Source: Olavius algarvensis associated proteobacterium Delta 3 (GTDB taxonomy: Bacteria; Desulfobacterota; Desulfobacteria; Desulfobacterales; CAFBRK01). From it: DNA of 64,000 nucleotides. A program made the position numbers and the translations under genes. The stretch spans positions 25,164 to 89,163 of the forward strand of contig CAFBRK010000029.1 of assembly GCA_903231505.1 (NCBI GenBank), written 5' to 3'. Under the pieces are notes generated by a model. It did not search any database. It was not told the origin of the DNA and worked only from the letters and a program-made list of their open reading frames with translations. Positions 42,600 to 51,525 of the stretch are shown piece after piece (the first letter of the stretch is position 1; each line of letters starts with the position of its first letter).

Positions 42600-42900
42600 G
42601 GTACCGGGTATTGGGTATTCGGTGTCGATACTGGATACTGGATGCTGGATGAGCTAAAAAGATTAAAACTGAAAGTTCAAAGCTGAAAGCTGAAAGTATA
42701 AAGATTAACAAGGAATAACGTGTTCAACTGACGAACCGACATGCAGGCCCGCGGGCCAACCCTTAGACAGGCTCAGGCCAGACGGGCAAACGGGCCCACG
42801 GGCAAACGGGCCCACGGGCGAACGGGCGTACCCTTCGACTCGCTCTGCCCGCTCCCTTCGACAGGCTCAGGACAGGCAGGACAGGCGGGTCCACGGGCAA
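42600..42900 (+). repeat. composite intergenic repeat block
   Basis: It holds GGTACCGGGTATTGGGTATTC and GATACTGGATACTGG copies, AAGCTGAAAGCTGAAAG, ACGGGCAAACGGGCCCACGG arrays and, at 42831-42896, a 66-bp block that recurs at 53040-53104. The block ends 12 bp before the YkgJ start codon. Confidence 0.8.
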
Positions 42901-42908
42901 ACGGAACC

Positions 42909-43499
42909 ATGAAAACACCGGAACAGAAAATACCCGATCTCAAGGCCATTTACCGGGACTACGATGCGGCGGTTGAGGGATTTAAGCAGAAGGCGGTTTG
43001 CCGGCCGGGCTGTGCCTACTGCTGCACCCATTATGGAACGGTGGACATGACTACCCTGGAGGGTTTCGTGATCCGGAAACATCTGGCTTCCACGGATCTA
43101 AGCAAAAAGGTGCGGTTTCAAAAACGGATAAAGAGGAATCGACGGGCCAAGGAAAGAGGGAAAACCGACATCTGTCCCTTCCTGTCGGAGTCACAGCACT
43201 GCAGCATCTATGCGATCCGTCCGTTCAGCTGCCGTCAGCTTTATTCCCTTCGCGATTGCGACGGCAACGGACCGACCGTGCACCGACAGGCGGTTGAACT
43301 GGCCCGAAGCACGGTGACCCGTCTTCAGCGGCTTGACGATACCGGTTACTCCGGCCACATGAGTTTTATCCTGGAACTGCTGAACCAAAAAGCGTTTCGC
43401 AGGCTCTATGTCTCCGGCGGCGTTGACCCTCAGCGCGTGGCCGTTTTCGGCAAACGTCACGGGATTGTCATCAACCGTTGGATTGCCGGGGACCGGTAA
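42909..43499 (+). CDS. YkgJ-family cysteine-cluster protein
   Basis: Protein of 196 aa with the cysteine pattern of the YkgJ/UPF0153 family, likely a zinc or iron-sulphur site: CRPGCAYCC near residue 33 and later C-x9-C in CPFLSESQHCSIY and RPFSCRQL. Function in the family is unknown; some members are linked with metal or flagellar modification. The start ATG at 42909 is fixed by the repeat block that ends just upstream; there is no clear ribosome-binding site. Confidence 0.85.
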   Translation: MKTPEQKIPDLKAIYRDYDAAVEGFKQKAVCRPGCAYCCTHYGTVDMTTLEGFVIRKHLASTDLSKKVRFQKRIKRNRRAKERGKTDICPFLSESQHCSIYAIRPFSCRQLYSLRDCDGNGPTVHRQAVELARSTVTRLQRLDDTGYSGHMSFILELLNQKAFRRLYVSGGVDPQRVAVFGKRHGIVINRWIAGDR

Positions 43500-43609
43500 G
43501 TCGGCAGGTCTTTCGTGGATCTCGGCAGAAATTTCCCGTGGAGGGATCATCTATTCTGTTTTGTTCCCGCCGCCCGGCTGCAGAGATGGAAATTTTAACT
43601 TTTCACCCT

Positions 43610-43678
43610 AAGAGCGACATCGTCGCGTTTCATAAAATCGTTGCACGATGTTATTCGTGGAGCGATTTTATTCGGAAG
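43610..43678 (+). repeat. 5'-flanking hairpin repeat, copy 2
   Basis: Same block as 15591-15641 (AGAGCGACATCGTCGCGTTT, then ATAAAATCGTTGCACGAT), here with an extra GTTATTCGTGGAGCG insertion before CGATTTTATTCGG. It ends nine bases before the GalT-like start codon and abuts its ribosome-binding site. Confidence 0.7.
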
Positions 43679-43686
43679 GAGGCGTT

Positions 43687-44709
43687 ATGGAATTCAGGGC
43701 GATACCGAAAGAAACCGTGGTACTAAATCCGAAGAAGGACATGGCCCGAAGATCCATCCCGAGCGAAATACGATTCGATCCGCTCACCGGCAGAAGTGCC
43801 CGTATCTGCCATTTCATGAAATTGAAATGGGAAAAACCGGATTTCGAGAAAATGGTTGCCGGTACCGACGCCTGGTGCCCCTTTTGTCCGGAGCGGGTCA
43901 TGGACGTAACGCCGGCCTTTCCGGAAGAAATCCTGCCCGAGGGCCGCATGGTATTCGAAGACATGGTTCTGTTTCCGAACATCGCTCCCTACGACAGCCT
44001 GGGGGCTGTTGCCACCATGGCCGGCAGCCACTACATCCCCATGACCGAGTTTACCACCGAACGCATCGCAAAGGCCTTTGGTCTGGCCATGGATTTCTTC
44101 CGGCAGGTGCGCGACATCAACCACCCGGAGTCGGTCTATCATATCATTAACTGGAACTACATGCCGGTGTCCGGCAGTTCGATCATCCATCCCCATCTGC
44201 AGGTGTTTGCCACGTCCACGGCTCCGGACCTGATGCGGCGGGAACTTCAAGCCGCCCGTGCCTACAGAAAATCCAAGGGAAGCAATTACTGGGAGGACCT
44301 GGTCCGCTCTGAAACCGACAGCGGCGATCGGTACCTGGGCCGAATCGGACGGACCACGTGGCTGACCGCCTATGCACCCATCGGTGTTGCCGGGGACGTA
44401 CTTGCGGTGGTCGATGATGTGAGCAGCACCATGGAGTTGACTTCGGATGATCTTATCAGCATCGCAGAAGGGCTGCGAAACGCCATGGCCGCCTACGATA
44501 AAATGGGAATTTACAGCTTCAACATGAACTTTTTCACCGGATCTGTCGGCGATGCGTTCACGCGTTTCCATCTGCTGTTTTCGCCGCGCACGTTTTTTAA
44601 CCAGGCGTTGGGCACCCCGGATATCGGTGCACTTCGGAATCTGTTTAACGAGACACTGTGCATGGCATTTCCCGAAGAGATCAATCAGATGCTGAAAGAG
44701 CATTTCTGA
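43687..44709 (+). CDS. galactose-1-phosphate uridylyltransferase-like HIT protein
   Basis: Protein of 340 aa of the GalT branch of the HIT superfamily. A zinc-like pair CPFCPE is near residue 60, and the active-site triad is in SSIIHPHLQVFA near 177 (HPH). A second domain resembles the C-terminal GalT half. The ATG at 43687 follows GGAGG; upstream residues to 43648 lie in a repeat. GalT transfers UMP between hexose phosphates, but other family members are ADP-glucose or nucleotide phosphorylases, so substrate is open. It leads a run of rightward genes with ADP-ribosylglycohydrolase and a PHP phosphatase. Confidence 0.82.
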   Translation: MEFRAIPKETVVLNPKKDMARRSIPSEIRFDPLTGRSARICHFMKLKWEKPDFEKMVAGTDAWCPFCPERVMDVTPAFPEEILPEGRMVFEDMVLFPNIAPYDSLGAVATMAGSHYIPMTEFTTERIAKAFGLAMDFFRQVRDINHPESVYHIINWNYMPVSGSSIIHPHLQVFATSTAPDLMRRELQAARAYRKSKGSNYWEDLVRSETDSGDRYLGRIGRTTWLTAYAPIGVAGDVLAVVDDVSSTMELTSDDLISIAEGLRNAMAAYDKMGIYSFNMNFFTGSVGDAFTRFHLLFSPRTFFNQALGTPDIGALRNLFNETLCMAFPEEINQMLKEHF

Positions 44710-44750
44710 ACCTTTTCATTCGGACACCGGTGAATCAAGGGAGACGATCG

Positions 44751-45662
44751 ATGACAGAGAAATTAAGCGCAATGGTGTTGGCCTCTTTTGCAGCCGACTC
44801 CTTGGCACTGGGGGCACACTGGATTTACGATACGGGGGAGATCGACGGTCAGATCGGCAGGGTGGATCAGCTTCTAAAACCACCGGCGAATACATTTCAT
44901 CCCTCCAAGCAGAAAGGGGAATTTACCCATTACGGGGACCAGACGATGGTCCTGCTGGAGTCGCTTGCGACATCCCGGGGTTTCACGCTTGAGTCGTTTT
45001 CCGGAAGCTGGCGGGAGTTCTTTGAAGGATACGACGGTTATTTTGATCACGCGACCAAAGAGACCCTTGAATCTTTTGATGCGGGAAAAGGCCCCGACAA
45101 ATCCGGATCGACATCCACAGACCTGGGTGGCGCGGCCCGAATTGCGCCGCTGGTCTACCGGTATGCGGATGATCTGGATGTCTTAATCGACAGTGCGAAA
45201 GCCCAGACCGCCATGACCCACAATCATTCCCAGGTGATCCGCTCGGCCGAGTTTCTGGCACGGGTCACGTGGCAGGTGCTCCGTGGCTCGACGCCGACCG
45301 CGGCAATAGACACCGTGACACGTGAAGGCTTCAAACGGGGTGATTTCGGCGCGTTCGTCTCCCGGGGTTTGGACAGTGCTTCCAAAGACACACGGCAGGC
45401 GATTCTTGAGTTTGGCCAGCATTGCGGGACACCTGCAGCACTGCCGGCGGTGATCCATCTGATGGTTCGCTACGAGGACGATCTACAGACCGCCCTGGTT
45501 GAAAATGTGATGGCCGGCGGTGACTCGGCAGCCAGGGGCATGGTGGTCGGGATGATTCTTGGAGCCCATCTCGGAACGGGCGCCATACCGGAGTCGTGGC
45601 TTTCGGATCTCAGCCACCGTGAGCGCATTGAAGCGCATTTGAAGCAGATTGACACACCATGA
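44751..45662 (+). CDS. ADP-ribosylglycohydrolase family protein
   Basis: Enzyme of 303 aa. FAADSLALGAHWIYDT near residue 11, THYGDQT near 52 and the C-terminal GGDSAARGMVVGMILGA near 249 are the Mg-binding signatures of the ARH/DraG family, which removes ADP-ribose from proteins or nucleotides. No partner ADP-ribosyltransferase is nearby. AGGGAGA is upstream of the ATG at 44751. It overlaps the PHP gene by 4 bp. Confidence 0.85.
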   Translation: MTEKLSAMVLASFAADSLALGAHWIYDTGEIDGQIGRVDQLLKPPANTFHPSKQKGEFTHYGDQTMVLLESLATSRGFTLESFSGSWREFFEGYDGYFDHATKETLESFDAGKGPDKSGSTSTDLGGAARIAPLVYRYADDLDVLIDSAKAQTAMTHNHSQVIRSAEFLARVTWQVLRGSTPTAAIDTVTREGFKRGDFGAFVSRGLDSASKDTRQAILEFGQHCGTPAALPAVIHLMVRYEDDLQTALVENVMAGGDSAARGMVVGMILGAHLGTGAIPESWLSDLSHRERIEAHLKQIDTP

Positions 45663-46522
45663 CAAGAAAGGGCGCATCCCATGTGGAGCTGGTGTCCGCC
45701 CATGGCGGCCACAGCGGGCAATTCTGTCAACATGCCACGGACACCCTGGAAGACATCATCCTGGCCTACATCCGGAAGGGGTTTTCATGGGTCGGCATTA
45801 CCGAACACATGCCGCCGACAGAGGATCGGTGGCGCTATCGGGATGAACAGGAAGCGGGGCTCAGCGCTCGATTCCTCTACGATCGGTTCGCCGATTACAT
45901 GATCGAGTGCCGACGGCTTCAGGAGAAATACCGATCCTCACTCCGGATGTTCGCCGGGATGGAGACAGAAATCTACCCGGGTGCCACGGATTACATCCGG
46001 CAGCTGCGACGTGAGTTTTCCATAGACTATATCGTCGGGTCGATTCACCACGTGGACGGCGTCAATTTTGACGGGTCGGCGATGGAATATGAAACAGCAG
46101 TCAACGCGTCCGGCGGTGTCATCCCCTTTTACACGCGCTATTTTGACATCCAGTACGAGATGTTACAGGAACTGAAGCCCGATGTTGTCGGTCATTTTGA
46201 TCTGGTGCGACTTTTCGATCCGGACTATGGAGAGCACCTGTCCCATCCCGACATCCGTTCCAGAATTGAGAGAAATCTAAAACTGGTTTCCGGGCTTGGA
46301 CTGATTCTGGACGTCAATGTTCGCGCCCTGGTCAAAGGCGCCGGCGAGCCGTATCCGACCCGCTGGATTCTGGAACAGGCCGGAGCTCTCGGGATTGCGG
46401 CCGTCCCCGGTGATGATTCCCACGGCCTCGACACCGTGGGGCTTCACATCGAAACGGCTGTCGGCATGCTGGCGGAACTGGGTTTTGACACCCGTTGGCA
46501 ACCCCCCGCCGGCAGGCCATAG
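45659..46522 (+). CDS. PHP-domain histidinol-phosphatase-like phosphatase
   Basis: Metal-dependent phosphatase of 287 aa of the PHP family. The metal motifs are HGGHSGQF near residue 12, TEHMPP near 46, an E in GMETEIYPG near 98, SIHHVDG near 122 and the final DDSHGLDTVG near 258. The layout is that of HisJ-type histidinol-phosphate phosphatases, but no other his gene is present, so another small phosphate ester may be the substrate. It is translationally coupled to the ADP-ribosylglycohydrolase (ATGA). Confidence 0.85.
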   Translation: MTRKGASHVELVSAHGGHSGQFCQHATDTLEDIILAYIRKGFSWVGITEHMPPTEDRWRYRDEQEAGLSARFLYDRFADYMIECRRLQEKYRSSLRMFAGMETEIYPGATDYIRQLRREFSIDYIVGSIHHVDGVNFDGSAMEYETAVNASGGVIPFYTRYFDIQYEMLQELKPDVVGHFDLVRLFDPDYGEHLSHPDIRSRIERNLKLVSGLGLILDVNVRALVKGAGEPYPTRWILEQAGALGIAAVPGDDSHGLDTVGLHIETAVGMLAELGFDTRWQPPAGRP

Positions 46523-46728
46523 AACGACCTGTCCATAGGACACACGCCACTGAGTGACATGCCTCCGGTGACACGCATGGATCGGCTCAGGGCTATTTTC
46601 TATTGTAAAGTCCTATCCTGCCATACTATTTCATTCTCAGACATCACATGACAGCATGATTACCGACTCATCGCGGTGCGTTCCGGCATCGGATTCCAGA
46701 GGAAGATACGGAATCACCCCGCAGCCCC

Positions 46729-47304
46729 ATGAACAGACAGATGTCGAATAAACAGAATGTGTTTGCCAGATCACCGCTGGTTCGGTTATGGCAGACGACC
46801 TACGAGCGGTTTTTGCGCATCCGGGGTAAGCCCCGGGAAATCGCGCTCGGATTCGCACTGGGTATTTTTTGCGGCATGAGCCCGTTTTTCGGTCTCCAGA
46901 TGGCCACGGCGTTTTTCTTTGCCGCACTGTTCAAATGGAACAAACTATCCTCCATGATCGGCTGTTGGATTTCCAATCCGGTGACCATGCCGATTATCTA
47001 TCCGGTGACCTACCTGGTCGGCGCCAAACTGGTCGGCATTGAAAAGGCCTATCAGGTTCCAGCTCAGATGGATTGGACCCTGCTGATCCGGATGTTGGAA
47101 ATATCTCCTGAGATCATCTCACTCATGGCTCTCGGTGGTGTTGTCCTCGGTATCTCGATCGCCGTTACCGGCTATGTCCTGGCCTTTTCAGCTGTCAAGA
47201 GATACCAGGACGACATTAAGCAGAAGCTGGAAGCGGTGAAGGAGAAAAGAAAACAGAAGAAGAGAAGTAAGCGAAAGAAAAAAAAGACACAGCGGAGGCG
47301 GTAG
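46729..47304 (+). CDS. DUF2062-family membrane protein
   Basis: Protein of 191 aa. The motif GKPREIALGFALGIFCGMSPFFGLQM followed by NPVTMPIIYPVTYLVGAKL is typical of DUF2062 proteins, which have two to three membrane helices. The C-terminus is a lysine/arginine-rich tail (KEKRKQKKRSKRKKKKTQRRR) that should face the cytoplasm and could touch RNA, DNA or lipid head groups. Function unknown. Standing alone upstream of a repeat element. Confidence 0.85.
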   Translation: MNRQMSNKQNVFARSPLVRLWQTTYERFLRIRGKPREIALGFALGIFCGMSPFFGLQMATAFFFAALFKWNKLSSMIGCWISNPVTMPIIYPVTYLVGAKLVGIEKAYQVPAQMDWTLLIRMLEISPEIISLMALGGVVLGISIAVTGYVLAFSAVKRYQDDIKQKLEAVKEKRKQKKRSKRKKKKTQRRR

Positions 47305-47351
47305 ACAGAAATGTTGGGAAGGAAGATGGAAAATACCTTCACCGGGTGCCT

Positions 47352-47505
47352 CCGTTTGGCCCGCAGGGTGAAATCGTTTCAGATCTCTTATCCGTTTCAG
47401 GGTTTCGCACACGGCGCGCTGGTTTGATCCAACGGATATCCTGCCAACGGCACAGAGCTATTTCGGTGTAACCCCCCGCTGAAAAGATTTCATGCAATAT
47501 TCGGG
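47352..47505 (-). repeat. ~153-bp element, copy B
   Basis: Left end CCGTTTGGCCCGCAGGGTGA and right end GATTTCATGCAATATTCGGG match the ends of copy A at 63798-63950 in reverse orientation (27- and 31-bp ends); interiors are unrelated. The right end supplies the stop codon of the neighbouring membrane-protein gene. Confidence 0.75.
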
Positions 47506-48581
47506 CGACGCAGTTCCGCGACAAGCTGGCACACGGCAAGACATTCCAATCCGAAGGGCAAATAGCCGGCGTACCCGAGGATGGGCATCTCGAATATGTG
47601 GAAGCGTTGGACCAGGGGCACACTGTATTCCCACCGTGCCAGGCTGAAGAAGTTCCACATCTCCCAGAACAATCCGCACAGGAGCGCGGCCAGGGCTGCG
47701 GACATGACCGGTCGCCAATCTCCGCCGGCTATTTCCGAGAACACCTGCCGTTTTCCCAGGAGCCCGCGGACAGACGACAATATCAACAGCGGTGCCACCC
47801 ACACCAGGGGAAACAGCAGATTCGGCAGCACTCCGATGAGCAGCAGACCGGCTGCGGCGCATACGATTGTCACCATTGCCAAAGCGCGGGGCTTCGCCGG
47901 CCGAATCGGCAGGACCGATCGAAACCCGGCATTGATTGTGGAAGCGCCGCCGATCCATTCCTGTGTGCTCAAAACAGCGGGCAGCACCGTGGAGAAAGAC
48001 AGTGTGGCCAAAAGAAAATACGCGCCCGGGCCGAAATGCACCCCGGTGTAATACCAGTTCTGGACGAAGCGGTTGAGATATTCGAAAAACCACCAGAAAG
48101 CGGCTGAAAAAGGGAACAGAAGCAGGAAAAATCCCGGTTGGTTCACCATCAGGCAGCGGCCGTCCCGGCGCATCCCCAGAGCATTCATCACAACGATGTA
48201 GGACAACCACAGTGGAAAGAAGGTGTGGGACTGCAGGTCGGAAAACCACGGCATCCGGGTCCATGCCAGGATCCAGAAAACGGCCCCGCTCACCAGCCCC
48301 ATCCATCCCCACCATGGAAATGGATAACGTTCTTTTCCCGGACCGGTGACTCGCCGCGAGCCGGTCCAGAGTCGGATACAGATGGGCACCGCCACGGCCA
48401 GAACGAACACCGTGTACGCAGCAAATGCCGGCCATGAAAACGGGGCGTGATGAATAAACCGGGTTTCCGGGGGAAACTCCAGATAGAGGCCCAGCGGTTC
48501 ACCCGCCAGCATTACCCCTATGGCCGGCAGTCCGATCAGCATTCCTGCCAGGACCAGCCATTCTGTGAAACGATTGCCCAT
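47490..48581 (-). CDS. polytopic membrane protein of unknown function
   Basis: Integral membrane protein of about 363 aa with ten or so hydrophobic helices, from WLVLAGMLIGLPAIGVML at the N-terminus to FEMPILGYAGYLPFGLECLAVCQL at the C-terminus. Conserved-looking polar spots are WWFFEYLNRFVQNWYY near 160 and LFWEMWNFFSLARWEYSVP near 310. GGAGGG precedes the ATG at 48581; an ATG 21 bp upstream is in frame. The stop codon is provided by the ~153-bp element. I do not recognise the family. Confidence 0.75.
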   Translation of the reverse strand: MGNRFTEWLVLAGMLIGLPAIGVMLAGEPLGLYLEFPPETRFIHHAPFSWPAFAAYTVFVLAVAVPICIRLWTGSRRVTGPGKERYPFPWWGWMGLVSGAVFWILAWTRMPWFSDLQSHTFFPLWLSYIVVMNALGMRRDGRCLMVNQPGFFLLLFPFSAAFWWFFEYLNRFVQNWYYTGVHFGPGAYFLLATLSFSTVLPAVLSTQEWIGGASTINAGFRSVLPIRPAKPRALAMVTIVCAAAGLLLIGVLPNLLFPLVWVAPLLILSSVRGLLGKRQVFSEIAGGDWRPVMSAALAALLCGLFWEMWNFFSLARWEYSVPLVQRFHIFEMPILGYAGYLPFGLECLAVCQLVAELRRPNIA

Positions 48582-48755
48582 GACGGCCCCTCCGGGATTC
48601 ACTGTTTTCCCATGACGGTCGTTAGCACGCTACTGAACATCATCCGTCGGAAGGATTGTAGAAAAGATTTCCCCAAAGATCCAGAACAGCCCCACATCAC
48701 CGCCATGAAATTTCCATGGCGGTTCCGAATATGCTATGAATGGCAATTCGGCGAA

Positions 48756-48850
48756 GGTTATAGCCGTTGCCATAAATATGTTCCGTCTGCAGAAATATGG
48801 AAACGATGACCGCAGAGCGCGGAACGCAATTCTGAAAATCGCTATAATCC
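48756..48850 (+). repeat. TATAGC-type dispersed repeat with inverted ends
   Basis: It begins GGTTATAGCC and ends GCTATAATCC, giving imperfect terminal inverted repeats around the ATAAATATGTTCCGTCTGCA core. It is 95 bp long, MITE-like, and sits 38 bp before the acyl-CoA dehydrogenase gene. Confidence 0.7.
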
Positions 48851-48887
48851 GTGTTTTCCGTCAACCGTTATCCGGTCATAACCTATT

Positions 48888-50675
48888 ATGGGGCACTACA
48901 AGATTCAGCCAAAAGATGTGTTCTTTATTTTGAAAGAGCAGCTGGGTTACGGGAGCCTGAGCCGGCTGGAATCCTACAGATGGCTGGACGAAAAAACACT
49001 GGATCTCCTGGTTACCGAGGCCATACGGTTTTCCAAGGGGGTCGTGGATCCGTTGAACGCCATCGGCGAGTCGGAAGGTCCACGCCTTGAAACGGGGCGG
49101 GTGAGCAGCCAGCCGGCCTTTCGTAAGGCGTTTCGGGAATTCGGCAAACAGGGTTGGATCGCCGTTGCCAGGGATCCGGAGTACGGCGGCCAGGGGTTTC
49201 CCAACATGATGAGAATCGTGGTCAACGAGTTCATGTATGGGGCGTGTCAGGCATTTAACATGGCGGCCAGCCTGACCCACGGTGCGGCCCACCTGATCGA
49301 AGAATTCGGCACCCGGAACCTCAAACACGCATTTGTCCCCAAAATGTACAGCGGTCAATGGTCGGGGACCATGTGCCTGACAGAATCGGATGCCGGTTCA
49401 AACCTTGCCGCGATTCAGACACGCGCCACCCCGGCTGGGGATCATTACAACATCCGGGGCTCGAAAATCTTTATCTCCTGGGGCGACCACGATCTTACCG
49501 AGAACATCATTCACCTGGTCCTGGCACGGCTGAAGGGGGCTCCCCCGGGCACTCGCGGACTGTCGCTATTCGTCGTGCCCAAACAGCGCATCCGCAATGA
49601 CGGATCCCTCGGTGACCGCAACGATGTGGTCTGTACCCGGCTGGAGGAGAAGCTGGGACTGCATGGCTCGCCCACCGCCGCACTGGAATTTGGTTCACGG
49701 GATGCCTGTGTCGGGTATCTTTGTGGCGAAAGGAACCAGGGCTTGACCCACATGTTCCAGATGATGAATGCCGCTCGGATCAACGCCGGGGTCAGCGGAA
49801 TGGCTATGGCCGGTGCGGCGTACCGACATGCGGTGGATTATGCCCGGCAACGGGTGCAAGGAAAAGACGTGACCGGACGAGGGGCGGATGATGTGGTGAT
49901 CATTCGGCATCCGGACGTCCGGCGGATGCTCATGGAAATGAAAGCCATGGTGGACGGTATGCGGTCCCTGATCTATTCGGCCGCCTTCTGGTCGGAACTG
50001 GCCCTCGAGATGCCCGTTAGGTCGGAGCGTGACCATTATGCGGATCTGACGGATTTTCTCACACCGATCATCAAGGCATACTGTTCGGCAAACGGCTTCC
50101 GGGTTTGTGAGACCGCCATTCAGTGTCTCGGCGGCCATGGGTATTGTAAAGATTATCCGTTGGAACAGTATCTTAGAGACGCCAAGATCCTGTCCTTGTA
50201 TGAGGGAACCAACGGGATTCAATCGATCGATCTGATGGGGCGGAAAATTACCCTTCGCGAGGGCGCCTGCCTGAATGCCTTCAGAATCGAGTTGGAAGGA
50301 TTCTGTCGGAGCCATCGGAATCCGCCCGGACTGAGAACCCAGATACGGGCCCTTGCTGAAACAGCCGAGGACCTCTGGAAAATGACCGGGAAACTCCGGA
50401 CCCGGAGAGAAACCGACCCTGCCCAATGGGCTGCCGTCACCTGCCCGGCGTTGATGGCCTTCGGGGATGTGGCCGTTGCCTGGCGACTGCTGGACATGGC
50501 CCGGGTGGCATGGCCTTTCCTGAACCGCGGGGATGGGGGCGACGCGTTTTATCGGGGCAAGGTGCTTCAGGCGATTTACTTTGCCGAAACCAGGCTGCCC
50601 CTCACCCGGGCGGCCATCCAGACCCTGCTGCGCGAGGGCAGGGAGATTGTCGAAATGCCTGATGATGCCTTTTAA
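48888..50675 (+). CDS. acyl-CoA dehydrogenase, DmdC-like long form
   Basis: FAD enzyme of 595 aa, longer than the usual 380 aa and matching the DmdC/long acyl-CoA dehydrogenase group. CLTESDAGSNLAAIQTRA near 164 and QCLGGHGYCKDYPLEQYLRDAKILSLYEGTNGIQ near 412 are the family signatures; the catalytic Glu is probably in YEGTNG. The extra C-terminal 130 residues form a four-helix domain. It oxidises acyl-CoA thioesters to enoyl-CoA, reducing ETF. The substrate may be short-chain or methylmercaptopropionyl-CoA. Confidence 0.9.
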   Translation: MGHYKIQPKDVFFILKEQLGYGSLSRLESYRWLDEKTLDLLVTEAIRFSKGVVDPLNAIGESEGPRLETGRVSSQPAFRKAFREFGKQGWIAVARDPEYGGQGFPNMMRIVVNEFMYGACQAFNMAASLTHGAAHLIEEFGTRNLKHAFVPKMYSGQWSGTMCLTESDAGSNLAAIQTRATPAGDHYNIRGSKIFISWGDHDLTENIIHLVLARLKGAPPGTRGLSLFVVPKQRIRNDGSLGDRNDVVCTRLEEKLGLHGSPTAALEFGSRDACVGYLCGERNQGLTHMFQMMNAARINAGVSGMAMAGAAYRHAVDYARQRVQGKDVTGRGADDVVIIRHPDVRRMLMEMKAMVDGMRSLIYSAAFWSELALEMPVRSERDHYADLTDFLTPIIKAYCSANGFRVCETAIQCLGGHGYCKDYPLEQYLRDAKILSLYEGTNGIQSIDLMGRKITLREGACLNAFRIELEGFCRSHRNPPGLRTQIRALAETAEDLWKMTGKLRTRRETDPAQWAAVTCPALMAFGDVAVAWRLLDMARVAWPFLNRGDGGDAFYRGKVLQAIYFAETRLPLTRAAIQTLLREGREIVEMPDDAF

Positions 50676-50999
50676 TTTGCGTGGAACCTGTCTCAAGGTT
50701 GTACTTTTGGAAATAAATTCCGGGACACGGCACCATTTGCTGAGACGTGTTGCAGGCGACATGTGATGAATCGGTCCTAAACTGTTGGAAAACTTCGAAG
50801 CGCGATCCACCGTTGCTCACGCTATGGCGGGAAAGAATCCAAATCTCGAAACCATTTCAAGATCCGAATGTTCAAGACAAAGAATGCGATCCAGCATTTC
50901 TTCATTTTACGGAGTACCAGAACGTTAAATCCTTGCATCTCTGTGTTGCCCGCTTTAGAGTTTTGTCTTGAGATTCTTTTATAAAAAAGGTCCTAATCC
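50676..50999. other. 324-bp intergenic region with a repeat
   Basis: 50802-50850 contains CCACCGTTGCTCACGCTATG and GGCGGGAAAGAATCC, which recurs at 58695-58735 downstream of the ABC permease gene. No gene is visible. Confidence 0.6.
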
Positions 51000-51473
51000 A
51001 TGAAAAAAAAATACTGGTTGATGAAGTCGGAGCCGGGCGAGTATTCGATCCAGGATCTCAAAGAGAGCGAGGGCGGCATCGACTACTGGGATGGGGTTCG
51101 CAACTACCAGGCCCGCAATTTTATGCGAGACGACATGAAGATCGGCGACCGTGTGCTGTTTTATCACAGCGGCAAAAGGCCGGCCGTCGTGGGCACGGCA
51201 AAGGTGGTCGCGACAGGATATCCGGATCACACTGCATGGGACCCTCAGAGTAACCACTTCGATAAAAGAAGTACGCCTGAGAACCCTGTCTGGTTTATGG
51301 TGGATATCCAGTTCGAATCCGAGTTTTCGAGGCCGCTGCCGTTAAAGGAGTTGCGCCAGATCTCCGGGCTGGAAAATATGATGCTGCTCCGCAAGGGAAT
51401 GCGGCTTTCCATTCAGCCGGTGACTCGAAAGGAATTCGACATTGTCGTCAAGGCCGGCAAGGGGAAAAGCTGA
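51000..51473 (+). CDS. EVE-domain protein
   Basis: Protein of 157 aa that consists of one EVE domain, a PUA-like fold that binds modified bases in DNA or RNA. Typical signatures are YWLMKSEPGEYSIQDL near 5, YWDGVRNYQARNFMRDDMKIGDRVLFYHS near 29 and GTAKVVATGYPDHTAWD near 66. Single-domain EVE proteins are common in bacteria and are thought to read modified nucleic acid. The gene is 52 bp before a DJ-1 gene and may share its transcript. Confidence 0.92.
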   Translation: MKKKYWLMKSEPGEYSIQDLKESEGGIDYWDGVRNYQARNFMRDDMKIGDRVLFYHSGKRPAVVGTAKVVATGYPDHTAWDPQSNHFDKRSTPENPVWFMVDIQFESEFSRPLPLKELRQISGLENMMLLRKGMRLSIQPVTRKEFDIVVKAGKGKS

Positions 51474-51525
51474 ACTCCGGTCCTCCGGCACCGGTGCCGG
51501 GTAACATTTTGTACGGGAGGCTGCC

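Noticed and set aside
47458..48435. 325-codon minus-strand frame
   Set aside because: It is an out-of-frame shadow of the membrane protein at 47490-48581, with Arg-rich low-complexity translation.
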